DNA of 64,000 bases from Halobellus ruber (GCF_014212355.1 NZ_JACKXD010000002.1:310001-374000), one strand, 5' to 3'; positions 52,595-61,895 are shown, counted from the first letter of the stretch. Translations and numbers: made by a program. Notes: a model not told the origin generated them from the letters alone.

Positions 52595-53413
52595 CTACCG
52601 TCCTTCCCACGAGGGGTCGCGGTCCGCCTCGAAGGCCGCCATCCCCTCGGCGTAGTCCTCGGTGTGGAGAAGCGGGAGGTACGCCTGATACTCGTAGTCG
52701 ATGCCCTGCTGCAGGCTCATACTGCTCGCGCGATCGACGGTGTCTTTGATCCCCCGGACCGCGAGCGGTGCCTTCCCCGCCAGCCGTTCGGCGAACGCGT
52801 CGACTTCCGCATCGAGATCGTCAGCGGGGTAGGCGTAGTTGATCAACCCGTCGTCAGCCGCTTCCGTTCCGGAGAGGAACTCGCTGGTCATACACAGTTC
52901 CTTCGCGCGACTCGGCCCGACGAGTCTCGGAAGCCGCTGGGTCGTTCCGACCGCCGAGGGAAAGATCCCGAGGTCGACCTCCGGGAACCCCAGTTCGCTC
53001 CGCTCGCTGGCGATCCGGAAGTCGCACATCAGCGCCAGTTCCATCCCGCCGCCGACGCAGTAGCCGTCGATGGCGGCGACGGTCGGCGCGCCGTACTCCT
53101 CGACGGTGAAAAGCGCCTCTCTGAACGTCGAGGCGGTGTACGGATACCGCTCCTCGCCGATGTCGTCGACGTCGACACCGACACAGAACGCGTCGTCGCC
53201 TGCGCCCGAGAGGATGACGACGCGGACCGACACGCCGTCTCCCTGCCGATCCAACCGCTCGAGGGTCTCGATGGCCTCCGGCAACTCGGTCAGCGTCTGC
53301 TCGGTCATCGCGTTGAGCGCGTCAGGGCGATCGAGGACGATCCGCCCGATGCCTGTCTCGTGGTCGAATCGGCACTGGATGGTCTCGAATCGGTCGCTGA
53401 AGTCCTCCGGCAT
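52595..53413 (-). CDS. enoyl-CoA hydratase/isomerase
   Basis: 272 residues of the crotonase fold. Oxyanion-hole segments are DAFCVGVDVDDIG and AAIDGYCVGGGMELALMCD; the acid pair region is FPEVDLGIFPSAVGTTQRLP, with E for one catalytic glutamate. It hydrates an enoyl-CoA made by the acyl-CoA dehydrogenase of this locus, or performs a related isomerisation. ATG 53413 is chosen; a 16-bp interrupted dyad at the TATA position suggests regulation. Confidence 0.88.
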   Translation of the reverse strand: MPEDFSDRFETIQCRFDHETGIGRIVLDRPDALNAMTEQTLTELPEAIETLERLDRQGDGVSVRVVILSGAGDDAFCVGVDVDDIGEERYPYTASTFREALFTVEEYGAPTVAAIDGYCVGGGMELALMCDFRIASERSELGFPEVDLGIFPSAVGTTQRLPRLVGPSRAKELCMTSEFLSGTEAADDGLINYAYPADDLDAEVDAFAERLAGKAPLAVRGIKDTVDRASSMSLQQGIDYEYQAYLPLLHTEDYAEGMAAFEADRDPSWEGR

Positions 53414-53431
53414 ACCCGGGTAGAGCGCGGG

Positions 53432-53447
53432 AACTGTCAAAACAGTT
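53432..53447. promoter_or_regulatory. dyad at the enoyl-CoA hydratase promoter
   Basis: AACTGT-CAAA-ACAGTT, perfect six-base arms, centred 26-27 bases before the ATG at 53413 (minus strand). It therefore overlaps the TATA position, where a repressor could act. Confidence 0.5.
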
Positions 53448-53586
53448 GGTGTGATATCCGGTCGCACCCTGTTGTCGGGGTGTGCGACCCACGGAGCGGG
53501 GCCGACGGGTCGTCGGCACTACTTCCGGGGGGTGTACCCTCCCGAGCGGCGAAATTATTTATTAACCAGGCGCCTCACGCTGTGGT

Positions 53587-54987
53587 ATGGCTGCCGGTCC
53601 ACCCCCCGAGGAGATCCACTTCTCTCAGCGGCCACAGGTCGAGGGGAGCATCCCGGGACAGCGGTCGCGCGAACTGCTCGAGAAACAGTCGGAGATCGAA
53701 GCCAATACCGTCGCGTATCCGCGCTCGCTCCCCATCGCGATGGACGCGGCGCGCGGGGCAACGATCCGCGACGCCGACGGGAACGTCTATCTCGACTTCT
53801 TCGGGGGGATCGGCGTGGCGAACGTCGGCCACTCGAACCCGTACGTGTTGTCGGCGGCACAGGACCAGCTCGATTCGCTGGCACACACCATCGACTTCCC
53901 GACGGAAGCCCGAATCGAGTTCCTGGAGGCGCTGGACGGGATCGCCCCGGGGTCGCTCCCCGGAAACAGCCGGATCGCCTTCGGCGGCCCGACGGGGACC
54001 AACGCGATCGAGGCGTCGATCAAGCTGGCGCGGTACAACACCGGCAACGAGGGATTGATCGGGTTCGACCGGGGGTACCACGGCGGGACTGCCGGCGCGC
54101 TCAGCCTCTCGGGGTGGTCGTCGTACAAAAGCGACTACGAACCGCTCCTGTCCGGCGTCGTTCACGTGCCGTACCCGACGGCCCGAGGACAGGAGCGTGG
54201 GCCGGCGGCGTCGCTGGAGCGGACACTGACTCAGCTCCGGGCGGTCCTGCGGGACGACGACACCCCCTCGCCGGCGGGGATCTGGGCCGAGCCGATCCAG
54301 GGATCCGGCGGCGTCATCGTTCCCCCTGAGGGGTTTCTGACGGGGCTCCGCGCCATCGCGGACGACCACGACCTCCTGTTGATCGTCGACGAGATTCAGA
54401 CCGGGATGGGCCGAACCGGCGAGTGGTTCGGCTGTACCCGGAGCGGGATCACCCCGGACGCGGTGACCGTCGGCAAGGCGGTCGGCGGGATCGGGCTGCC
54501 GCTCTCGGCGACGATCTACCGGGAGGAGTTCGACACCTGGGGACCGAGCGCCCACGCCGGCACGTTCCGCGGTCACGTCCCCGCGATGATCGCCGGCGCT
54601 CGGGCGATCGAGTACATCGACAGCCACGGGCTCTTGGACCGCGCGCAGGACCTCGGGTCCTACCTCAGGGAACGGCTGGCGGAGTGTGCGAACGCGTGCC
54701 CCTCGCTGGTCGACGTCCGCGGCCGGGGGCTGCTCGTCGGCGCCGAGTTCGAGGCCGCGGACGGGTCTCCGCTCCCCTCGGTCGTCGAGGCGATCCAGGA
54801 CCGCTGTCTCCGCCGCGGGCTCGTCGTCTGGACCGCCGGCATCGAGGGCCACGTCCTCCGGCTACTGCCCCCGCTCGTCCTCACCGACGAGCAGGCCCGC
54901 GTCGGGATGGACATACTGACCGAGGTAATCGAGGACGTGACACGGGCGTCGACGGAGACGCCGGACGTCGCCGGGCGACGCTCCTGA
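53587..54987 (+). CDS. class III pyridoxal-phosphate aminotransferase
   Basis: 466 residues. Cofactor sites: GGPTGTNAIEASIKLAR, DEIQTGMGRTGEW and the Schiff-base lysine K297 in TVGKAVGGIGLP. This is the 4-aminobutyrate/diaminobutyrate:2-oxoglutarate group, taking an omega-amino group and giving an aldehyde, which the ALDH at the window end could oxidise. The TATA-like TTATTTATTAA at 53555-53565 is 27 bases before the ATG. The amine is unknown. Confidence 0.85.
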   Translation: MAAGPPPEEIHFSQRPQVEGSIPGQRSRELLEKQSEIEANTVAYPRSLPIAMDAARGATIRDADGNVYLDFFGGIGVANVGHSNPYVLSAAQDQLDSLAHTIDFPTEARIEFLEALDGIAPGSLPGNSRIAFGGPTGTNAIEASIKLARYNTGNEGLIGFDRGYHGGTAGALSLSGWSSYKSDYEPLLSGVVHVPYPTARGQERGPAASLERTLTQLRAVLRDDDTPSPAGIWAEPIQGSGGVIVPPEGFLTGLRAIADDHDLLLIVDEIQTGMGRTGEWFGCTRSGITPDAVTVGKAVGGIGLPLSATIYREEFDTWGPSAHAGTFRGHVPAMIAGARAIEYIDSHGLLDRAQDLGSYLRERLAECANACPSLVDVRGRGLLVGAEFEAADGSPLPSVVEAIQDRCLRRGLVVWTAGIEGHVLRLLPPLVLTDEQARVGMDILTEVIEDVTRASTETPDVAGRRS

Positions 54988-55127
54988 GTGGCGACGTTCC
55001 AGTGGCCTCCGGTATCGGTCGACGTTCGAGTATGTCCGTTCGGTCGCTGTGGCCGTGTGCCGCCCTCGGCCGCGAGTGGGTGCCGTCCTCGACTGCGAAC
55101 GGGTGAGTTCGGGCCGGGCCCACGCGG

Positions 55128-56264
55128 CTACCCGTCGATGGCCGACTCCGCGATGATGTCCCGCATGATCTCGCTGGTTCCGTCGTAGATCTGTGCGATC
55201 TTCGTCCACCGGAGATACTCCTCGACCCGGTACTCGTCGAGCAGCCCGTAGCCGCCGTGGAACTGGATCGCGTCGCTGGCGACCTCCTCGGCGAGCTCCG
55301 ACGCCAGGAGCTTCGCCATCGCGGGCTCTTCCGCCAGGTCGGCGTCCTCCTCGAGGTCCCGTGCCGCCTCGTACGTCAGGCTCCGGACGGCTTCGAGCCG
55401 CGCCTCGTACTCCGCGATGCGGTGGCGGACCGCCTGCCGCTCGGAGACTGGATCGCCGAACGCCTCCCGGTCGGAGATGTAGTCGATCGTGCGGTCGAGC
55501 GCCCCCCGGGCCGCGCCGATCGAACTCGCCGCGATCTCCAGGCGGCTCCCGTTCATCGTCCGCATCGCCTGGTAGAACCCCTCGCCCTCCTCGCCGACGA
55601 GCGCGTCTGCGGGCACCCGCGCGTCGTCCAGTTCCAGCCGCCCGAGAGACATCGCGCCCGGACCGGCGAACTCGTCTAACTCCACCTGGTGGAAGCCCTC
55701 TGTCCCGGACTCGACGACGAACGACGAGATCCCGCGGTGCGGCGGATCGGTGTCCGCCGTCCGCGCGAACACTAAGACTGCGTCCGCGATCGGGCCGTTG
55801 CCGATGAAGATCTTCTCGCCGTTGATGACGTACTCGTCGCCGTCGCGAACGGCGCGCGTCTCCGTGTTCGCGAAGTCCGACCCGCCCCGGGGTTCGGTCA
55901 TCGCCGCGCCGGTGATGATCTCGCCGTTCGTCACCGGCCGAACCCACCGTTCGGCCTGCTCCTCTGTGCCCTCGGCCGCGATGATCTCACACCCGAACAT
56001 CGATCCGGTGATCGCCTCGGCGATCCCCGGATCGGCCGCGTACAGCTCCTCGCGGACGACGAGGTTGCCGGTGATCCCCAGTCCGCCGCCGCCGTACTCC
56101 GCCGGGAGCGCCGCGGACGTGAGGCCCTTCTCGGCCGCCTTCCGGACGATGTCTCTGGGATGTTTGTTCTCCCGTTCGAACTCGACGGCGACGGGTTCGA
56201 TCTCGGTGGCAGCGAACTCCGCGGCCGTTGCCCGGAGTTCTGACTCCGCTTCGGAGAGCTCCAT
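55128..56264 (-). CDS. acyl-CoA dehydrogenase
   Basis: 378 residues with the FAD-dependent dehydrogenase plan: helical N-domain (EFAATEIEPVAVEFERENKH), beta middle domain with GAAMTEPRGGSDFANTETRA, and C-domain with SDREAFGDPVSERQAV and the end block RWTKIAQIYDGTSEIMRDII. The catalytic base is probably the glutamate in YDGTSEI. It makes the 2,3-double bond that the hydratase then hydrates. A TAATAAATC element at 56287-56295, 27 bases upstream, supports ATG 56264 over a longer frame. Confidence 0.9.
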   Translation of the reverse strand: MELSEAESELRATAAEFAATEIEPVAVEFERENKHPRDIVRKAAEKGLTSAALPAEYGGGGLGITGNLVVREELYAADPGIAEAITGSMFGCEIIAAEGTEEQAERWVRPVTNGEIITGAAMTEPRGGSDFANTETRAVRDGDEYVINGEKIFIGNGPIADAVLVFARTADTDPPHRGISSFVVESGTEGFHQVELDEFAGPGAMSLGRLELDDARVPADALVGEEGEGFYQAMRTMNGSRLEIAASSIGAARGALDRTIDYISDREAFGDPVSERQAVRHRIAEYEARLEAVRSLTYEAARDLEEDADLAEEPAMAKLLASELAEEVASDAIQFHGGYGLLDEYRVEEYLRWTKIAQIYDGTSEIMRDIIAESAIDG

Positions 56265-56308
56265 ACCTCGGTTTCGGACTTCCGCGTAATAAATCTCCCA
56301 GGTCCCGG

Positions 56309-57298
56309 CTACCGGTTCCCGAACGCCTCGGGGTTCACGACGCCGTCGACTGCCTCGCCGCGGTACGCCGCGGCCCCGATCTCGCTGGCCCGCTCGCGGA
56401 GCCGACGGATGGCGCCCGGCGAGAACCACGCGGCGTGCGGGGTCACGACGGTGTCGGACCGCGTCAAAAGCGGGTTGTCATCGCGCGGCGGCTCGGTCGC
56501 GAGGACGTCGAGTCCGGCGCCGTAGAGCGGGCCCTCCTCCAAGGCCTCGACCAGCGCCGCCTCGTCGACGAGCGTCCCCCGCGCCGTGTTGATCAGGATC
56601 GAGTCGGCGGGCATCCGCTCGAAGACGGAGCCGTCGAACAACCCTTGGGTCTCCGGCGTCAGCGGCGCGTTCACGGAGAGCACGTCTGACCCCTCCACGA
56701 GTTCGTCGAACGACACCGGGGACGCGCCCGCCGCGCGGATCTCCTCGTCGTCGAGGTATGGGTCGTGGGCGACGACGTCGGCGCCGATCGCCGCGGCGAG
56801 GTCGGCCGCGGCTCTCGCTTTCTTCCCGAACGCGAAGAACCCGAACGTGAGCGAGGACGCCGTCCGAACCGGCGAGACCGCGTCCCAGTCCCAGCCGCCG
56901 GCTGCCGTCCGGGCGTCGTACTGCGGCAGGCCCCGAACGAGCGCGAGCGCAAGGGACACGATGTGCTCGCCGACCTCCTCGTTGCAGTACTCCGGCACGT
57001 TCGTGACTGCGGTCCCGCGCTCGGTTGCCGCGTCGACGTCGACGTTGTCGACGCCCGTGGCGTACACCGTCACCACCGAACACCCGACGGCGTCCATAGC
57101 TTCCGCCGTCACCTCGGCGTAGTGTGCGAGCAGGACGTCCGCCCGGTCGACGTCGGCCGCGATCGCGTCCCCGCCGGTATCGACCGTGACAAACTCGACG
57201 GACTCGAAGGCTGACTCGAACAGTTCCCGCTCGATCGCCACGTCGTCGAATCCGTGCGGGTCGATGTGGACGACCCGTACCGGTGACTGCGTCGTCAT
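56309..57298 (-). CDS. D-2-hydroxyacid dehydrogenase, CtBP-like
   Basis: 329 residues with catalytic R in NTARGTLVDEAALVEALEEG, E in DVLATEPP and H in VVTPHAAWFS. The NAD-binding loop reads FGFFAFGKKARA instead of the usual GxxGxGxxG with two glycines replaced by alanine. CtBP-like members sometimes vary here, but a weaker or altered cofactor grip is possible. It would reduce a 2-oxo acid, or oxidise a D-2-hydroxy acid; next to a 2-oxoacid decarboxylase it may draw on the same 2-oxo acid. It starts at ATG 57298. Confidence 0.85.
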   Translation of the reverse strand: MTTQSPVRVVHIDPHGFDDVAIERELFESAFESVEFVTVDTGGDAIAADVDRADVLLAHYAEVTAEAMDAVGCSVVTVYATGVDNVDVDAATERGTAVTNVPEYCNEEVGEHIVSLALALVRGLPQYDARTAAGGWDWDAVSPVRTASSLTFGFFAFGKKARAAADLAAAIGADVVAHDPYLDDEEIRAAGASPVSFDELVEGSDVLSVNAPLTPETQGLFDGSVFERMPADSILINTARGTLVDEAALVEALEEGPLYGAGLDVLATEPPRDDNPLLTRSDTVVTPHAAWFSPGAIRRLRERASEIGAAAYRGEAVDGVVNPEAFGNR

Positions 57299-57362
57299 CG
57301 CGTCGTTTCTCGCCCGGCGGGCACATACGCTTTGGCATCGCCCGCGGGGCCGACGGCGCCCG

Positions 57363-59045
57363 TCAGTCGGTGACGGTCACGTCGGCGACCGTGGGGCCGT
57401 CGGCGTCGATCAGTTCGGACAGCGCCCCGGCCAACTCGTCGGGGTCGTCGATCCGGACGCCGTCGGCGCCGTGGCTCTCGGCGTTGGCCACGAGATCCAC
57501 CGCCGGGTCGAGGTCCATCCCGACGTACTCGTGATCCGCGTCGGTACCGCCGTAGATCTCCAGCATCCCGTCCTTGAGGATGCGGTAGTTCCGGTTGTTG
57601 GGGACGACTACCGTGAGATCGAGGTCGTACCGCGCGGCGGAGTACAGCGTCTGGGGGTAATAGAGGTACGAGCCGTCGCCGACGAACCCGACGACCGGGC
57701 GGTCGCTGCCGTGTTCCTCGTGGGCGACGGCGGCCCCGACCGTCGCGGGGAGGCTGTATCCGAGCCCGCCGTTCTTGTTCGAGACGAACTGTTCGGGCTG
57801 GAGGTGCCACCGGGAGAGCAGCGCGAACTTGCTTGTGTTGCTCTCGTTGAGCACGTAACTGTCGCCCGCCACGTCGGCCAGCGCGTCCGCGAGCGCCGAC
57901 TTGGTGATCTCTCCATCCGGGGTCGTTCCCTCCCCGATTCCCAGGGACGCCGCCGCCGCCTCGCGCCGTTCGGGAACTGCTGACCGCCGCCGACGGCGCT
58001 CCGCCTCCGGGACGGTCACGCGGTCGGCGACCTCCCGCATCGCGGCTCCGGGGTCGCCGGCGATCGCCACGTCAGCGGGGTCGTTCTTCCCGATTTCCCG
58101 GGGGTCGAGGTTGACTTCCACGACCGTCGCCTCGGGAGGGACGTACGGCTCGTCGTACGGGATGTAGGGAGTGTTCGACGTGCAGCCGACGAACACTATG
58201 GTGTCGGTGTCGAACGCGGGTCGCGCCATCTCGGGATCGGGCGAGAGAAACGACACCCACTGGTCGTGGTCCGGCGGGAAGCTGATCTCGCAGGTGTTCA
58301 TCTCGCTGTACACCGCGGTCCCGGTCGCCTCCGCGAGTTCCACGGCGGCGTCGACGGCCTCCGGACCCGACCGCGCGATCCGATCGCCGACGACCAAGAC
58401 CGGGTCGTCGGCCCCCTCAAGCGCGGCTGCCGCGTCGGCGAGCCGCGAGGCGTCTCCCGCCCCGGCGCCGGGGATCGACCCCAGGCGCTCCGGCGCGGCG
58501 TCCGTCCCGTCCATCATCACGTCCATCGGAAGGCTCAGAAAGACCGGCCCCGTCGGCGGCGTGAGCGCCGTCTTCACCGCCCGGCGGGTCATCGTCGGGA
58601 GCGCCGAGACGTCGGTGACCTCGGCGCTCAGTTTGCAGTACTCCTCGACCATCCCGACGAGTTCGCCCGAGAGGATCGGCTCCTCGTGTTGGAAGTCGGT
58701 GCTGTGGTTGCCCGCGGTGACCACGAGCGGGGCGCCCGACCACGCCGCGTTCTGGAGGTTGCCCAGCCCGTGTGCCATCCCCGGGGCGACGTGGAGGTTC
58801 ACAACGCCCAGGGGCGTGATGGTCGGGTCGTGGTGTGCGTGGTACCGCCGCGCGCTCGCGTACCCGCCCGCCATCCCCACCGCGATGTCCTCGTGGAGGC
58901 CGAGTACGTAATCGAGCGCGGAGTCGGCGACAGCCCGCATCAGCGGGAGTTCCGTCGTTCCGGGATTGCCGAACAGGTGGGTCACGCCGTAGCGCTCAAG
59001 CGCGTCCACGAACAGGTCGGCGCCGGTGTAACTATCCGTTGCCAT
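57363..59045 (-). CDS. thiamine-diphosphate decarboxylase, benzoylformate-decarboxylase-like
   Basis: 560 residues. An N-terminal PYR domain carries the activating glutamate in YVLGLHEDIAVGMAGGYASA, and histidine in NLHVAPGMAHGLGNLQNAA; a central domain (about 190-330) follows; the PP domain has the ThDP motif GDGSYLYYPQTLYSAARYDL ending in VVPNNRNY. The arrangement resembles benzoylformate decarboxylase, which makes an aldehyde and CO2 from a 2-oxo acid. A product aldehyde would suit the ALDH at the window end. The TTTATG element at 59083-59088 gives a leader of about 13 bases. Confidence 0.85.
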   Translation of the reverse strand: MATDSYTGADLFVDALERYGVTHLFGNPGTTELPLMRAVADSALDYVLGLHEDIAVGMAGGYASARRYHAHHDPTITPLGVVNLHVAPGMAHGLGNLQNAAWSGAPLVVTAGNHSTDFQHEEPILSGELVGMVEEYCKLSAEVTDVSALPTMTRRAVKTALTPPTGPVFLSLPMDVMMDGTDAAPERLGSIPGAGAGDASRLADAAAALEGADDPVLVVGDRIARSGPEAVDAAVELAEATGTAVYSEMNTCEISFPPDHDQWVSFLSPDPEMARPAFDTDTIVFVGCTSNTPYIPYDEPYVPPEATVVEVNLDPREIGKNDPADVAIAGDPGAAMREVADRVTVPEAERRRRRSAVPERREAAAASLGIGEGTTPDGEITKSALADALADVAGDSYVLNESNTSKFALLSRWHLQPEQFVSNKNGGLGYSLPATVGAAVAHEEHGSDRPVVGFVGDGSYLYYPQTLYSAARYDLDLTVVVPNNRNYRILKDGMLEIYGGTDADHEYVGMDLDPAVDLVANAESHGADGVRIDDPDELAGALSELIDADGPTVADVTVTD

Positions 59046-59160
59046 CTTGGAAGCGTCCGCTTACCACCTCGGGAGCCCCGGGCATAAACTTTCACTCGGA
59101 GTCCGGCGTCGCCACCGCCGGTCCCCAGTTCGGCGGCGAACGTTCTTGCCCGACGCAAGG

Positions 59161-59169
59161 TTTTTTATG
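59161..59169 (+). promoter_or_regulatory. TATA element for the first amidohydrolase gene
   Basis: TTTTTTATG is centred 26 bases before the ATG at 59191. A leaderless transcript carrying the amidohydrolase and Rieske genes is likely. Confidence 0.5.
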
Positions 59170-59190
59170 TCAACTGCCGACTCTTGAGGT

Positions 59191-60321
59191 ATGTCCCAGA
59201 CGATCGAGCCGGATCGGCTGTCGTCCCTCGAGGACGTCGAACTCATCGTGGACGCGGACGCACACGCACAGGCCTCGTGGGACGACATCCGAGCACACCT
59301 GGACGCCGACCACCGGCGCTTCGAGCGGTTCTTCGAGCGGTCGCCGGCTCCCGGGACGGAAATGAACCTCTATCACTCGCCGACGCCGACGTACCTCTAC
59401 GAGGACATGGCCGAGGGCGACGGCGACCCCGCGGGGCTCTACGACGACGCGAAACTCGAAGAGACCGCCGCCGTCACCGAGCGGATCGGCGTCGACGCGG
59501 GGGTGGTGAATCCGACCCTGATTCTCAACCTCAACTTCGTCCGCGAACGCGACTACGCGGTCGCGATCATACAGGGGTACAACGACTGGCTCGTCTCCGA
59601 ACTCGACGCCTACGACAACCTCGTCGGGAACCTGGTCGTCGCGCCCCACGACCCACACCGGTCGGCCGAGGAGATCGATCGACTCGCCGACGAGGACGAC
59701 ATCGCGGGGATCCAGTTGCTCGGCACCGCGTTGCTCCCGCCGGCCGGCCACGCCTCGTACGATCCGATCTACGACGCCGCGGAGGCAAACGGCCTGCCGA
59801 TCAGTATGCACACGAGCGGCGCGGGGATGAAGCCGTTCCCGGAGCAGTCCTACTGGGCCGAAACGTACGCCGAGGACCACGTCACACAGCACCCGTTTGC
59901 GCATATGACCAACGCCACCTCGCTGTTGCTCCAGGGCGTCCCCGAACGCTTCCCGGATCTGACGTTCGTGTTCCAGGAGGCCGGGATCGGCTACGTCCCC
60001 TACCTGCTCCGGCGACTCGACACCGCTTACCACGAGTTCGGAGCGGAGATCCCCGCGCTTCCGAACCCCCCGCGTGAGTACGTCGACGACGCCCTCTACT
60101 GGTGTACGCAGCCGCTCGGCCACACTGCGGAGACCCCGCGACACCTCGCGTGGCTCGTCGAGTTGATCGGCCCCGGGAACCTCATGTTCGCCGCCGACGC
60201 GCCCCACCCGGACTTCGACACGCCGGAGGAGCTCTTCGACCGCGTTCGCGCTTACTTCGAGGCCGATGCCGTCCGGGGGATGATGGGCGGGAACGCGGTC
60301 GAGGTGTACGACATCCGATGA
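59191..60321 (+). CDS. amidohydrolase-fold protein with altered metal site (paralogue 1)
   Basis: 376 residues of the COG2159 (ACMSD/amidohydrolase 2) barrel. Instead of HxH it has DADAH (D21, D23, H25). Later ligands read SMHTSGAG (His kept), FVFQEAGIGYVP (the usual catalytic His replaced by Glu/Gln context) and FAADAPHPD (Asp kept). A metal may still bind with Asp in place of one His. Members of the family decarboxylate or hydrolyse aromatic acids and lactones. The stop overlaps the Rieske gene (ATGA). The paralogue at 60759 shares NPTL, YNDWLV/LAEL and DEDDI blocks. Confidence 0.82.
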   Translation: MSQTIEPDRLSSLEDVELIVDADAHAQASWDDIRAHLDADHRRFERFFERSPAPGTEMNLYHSPTPTYLYEDMAEGDGDPAGLYDDAKLEETAAVTERIGVDAGVVNPTLILNLNFVRERDYAVAIIQGYNDWLVSELDAYDNLVGNLVVAPHDPHRSAEEIDRLADEDDIAGIQLLGTALLPPAGHASYDPIYDAAEANGLPISMHTSGAGMKPFPEQSYWAETYAEDHVTQHPFAHMTNATSLLLQGVPERFPDLTFVFQEAGIGYVPYLLRRLDTAYHEFGAEIPALPNPPREYVDDALYWCTQPLGHTAETPRHLAWLVELIGPGNLMFAADAPHPDFDTPEELFDRVRAYFEADAVRGMMGGNAVEVYDIR

Positions 60322-60677
60322 CGGAGCGGTACCCGATCGCCGACGCCACCGAACTGTCCGAGGACGGCTCGCGGGTCATCACGGAGATCAGGGGACAGGA
60401 GATCGCGGTGTTCAGACACGACGGCGACTACTACGCCGTCGCGAACTACTGCATCCACCAGGGCGGCCCGCTCTGTGAGGGCGCCTTGAGCGGGCAGATG
60501 ACCACGAGCGAGGACGGCTGGGACTGGGACTACGACGGCGAGGAGAAGTACGTCGTCTGTCCGTGGCACGGCTGGAAGTTCGACATCACGTCCGGACGGA
60601 GCCCGAAGGACGAGCGGTACGCGGTCCCGACCTACGACGTCGAGGTGGAGGACGGCACAGTGTACGCCGTCCGGTGA
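60318..60677 (+). CDS. stand-alone Rieske [2Fe-2S] protein
   Basis: 119 residues. The cluster ligands are C45 and H47 in NYCIHQGG and C81 and H84 in VVCPWHGWKFD, an intact Rieske site with an insertion of about 20 residues between the loops (GQMTTSEDGWDWDYDGEEKY). No oxygenase catalytic domain follows, so it is a ferredoxin-like electron carrier. The ATG overlaps the amidohydrolase stop (ATGA). A partner oxygenase or reductase is not in the window. Confidence 0.9.
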   Translation: MTERYPIADATELSEDGSRVITEIRGQEIAVFRHDGDYYAVANYCIHQGGPLCEGALSGQMTTSEDGWDWDYDGEEKYVVCPWHGWKFDITSGRSPKDERYAVPTYDVEVEDGTVYAVR

Positions 60678-60758
60678 GCCCGACCCCGCGTCGCGGTTCG
60701 GGCCGCGTCGTCGTCGCCTGCGGAAAACTATTTCACCGCCCTCCCCGTTGCGCCTGAT

Positions 60759-61895
60759 ATGCTGGAGAGCGCCCTGCGGGTCGACGAAGCGGAGCGTGTG
60801 AGCGGACTCTCCGAGGTCGACCGCGTCGTCGACGTGGACGCGCAGGTCCAGGAGACGCCCGCCGGTCTGCTGGCGCGGATGGACGAGTCCTCCGGGGCCC
60901 ACCGCGTGATCTCGTTGACCGATATGCACCATGATATGATCTACGCGGGCCCGTCCAGCTACCCCCTCTACGAGTACAAGCGAACCAACGGCGGGGGGGA
61001 GCCGGTCGCCGCCGCCGACGTGGACGACTCCATCGGCGCCGCGGAACTGGCCGACCGGGCGGGGGACGTCGGCGTCGACACCGGCGTGGTGAATCCGACG
61101 CTCAATCTGGGGCTGTCGGAGGTGAACAACGACCGCTTCGCCGTCGCGCTCGCCACGGCGTACAACGACTGGTTGCTCGCGGAGCTGGACGGGCATCCGG
61201 AGCTGGTGGGGAACGCCGTCGTCGCACCGCAACACCCCGAGCGGGCGGCCGCGGAGATCGACCGTATCGGAGACGAGGACGACATCGTGGGGGTCCAGCT
61301 TCCCGCAAGCGGCGTGCTGCCGCCGCTTGGACACCGCCAGTACCACCCGATATACGAGGCCGCGGCGGCGCAGGACCTCCCGATCGCGATGAAGTCGACG
61401 GTCGGGAACAAGAGCTTCGGCCAGCAGTACTGGTGGGCGCAGTCGTTCCCGGAGGACTTCGTCTACCAGCACTCGTTCGTCCAGATGCGGAACGTCACCT
61501 CGCTGTTGTTCGAGGGCGTCCCCGAGCGGTACGACGTGGAGTTCGTCGTCCAGGGGGCCGGACTGGGGTTCGTTCCGTTCTTCACCTACCGCCTCGACGA
61601 CCACTACCTCGAACTCGGCTACGAACTGCCGGCGCTCTCGCAACTGCCCAGCGCCTACCTCTCGGAGTCGTTCTACTGGGCGACGCAACCGATGGACCAG
61701 TCGGGGGAGACGCTCCCGTACTTCCCCGCGATGGTGGAGATGGTCGGCCCGGAGAACGTGGTCTTCGCCTCGGACCTTCCGCACGCCGTGACCGACACCC
61801 CCGAGACGGCCGTCGGACGGCTCCGGGAGTACCTGTCCGCCGACGACATCGACGCCGTTCTCGGCGGGAACGCCGAACGGCTCTACGACATCTGA
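60759..61895 (+). CDS. amidohydrolase-fold protein lacking the metal ligands (paralogue 2)
   Basis: 378 residues with the same barrel as the protein at 59191. The first metal motif is DVDAQ (D25, D27, Q29), the next is AMKSTVG (Lys in place of His), then VVQGAGLGFVPFF, and SDLPHAV at the end. Of the usual ligands only the final aspartate is kept, so a metal-dependent hydrolase is unlikely. It may be a partner subunit or an enzyme that uses another mechanism. The CTATTT element at 60728-60733 is 30 bases before the ATG. Confidence 0.8.
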   Translation: MLESALRVDEAERVSGLSEVDRVVDVDAQVQETPAGLLARMDESSGAHRVISLTDMHHDMIYAGPSSYPLYEYKRTNGGGEPVAAADVDDSIGAAELADRAGDVGVDTGVVNPTLNLGLSEVNNDRFAVALATAYNDWLLAELDGHPELVGNAVVAPQHPERAAAEIDRIGDEDDIVGVQLPASGVLPPLGHRQYHPIYEAAAAQDLPIAMKSTVGNKSFGQQYWWAQSFPEDFVYQHSFVQMRNVTSLLFEGVPERYDVEFVVQGAGLGFVPFFTYRLDDHYLELGYELPALSQLPSAYLSESFYWATQPMDQSGETLPYFPAMVEMVGPENVVFASDLPHAVTDTPETAVGRLREYLSADDIDAVLGGNAERLYDI

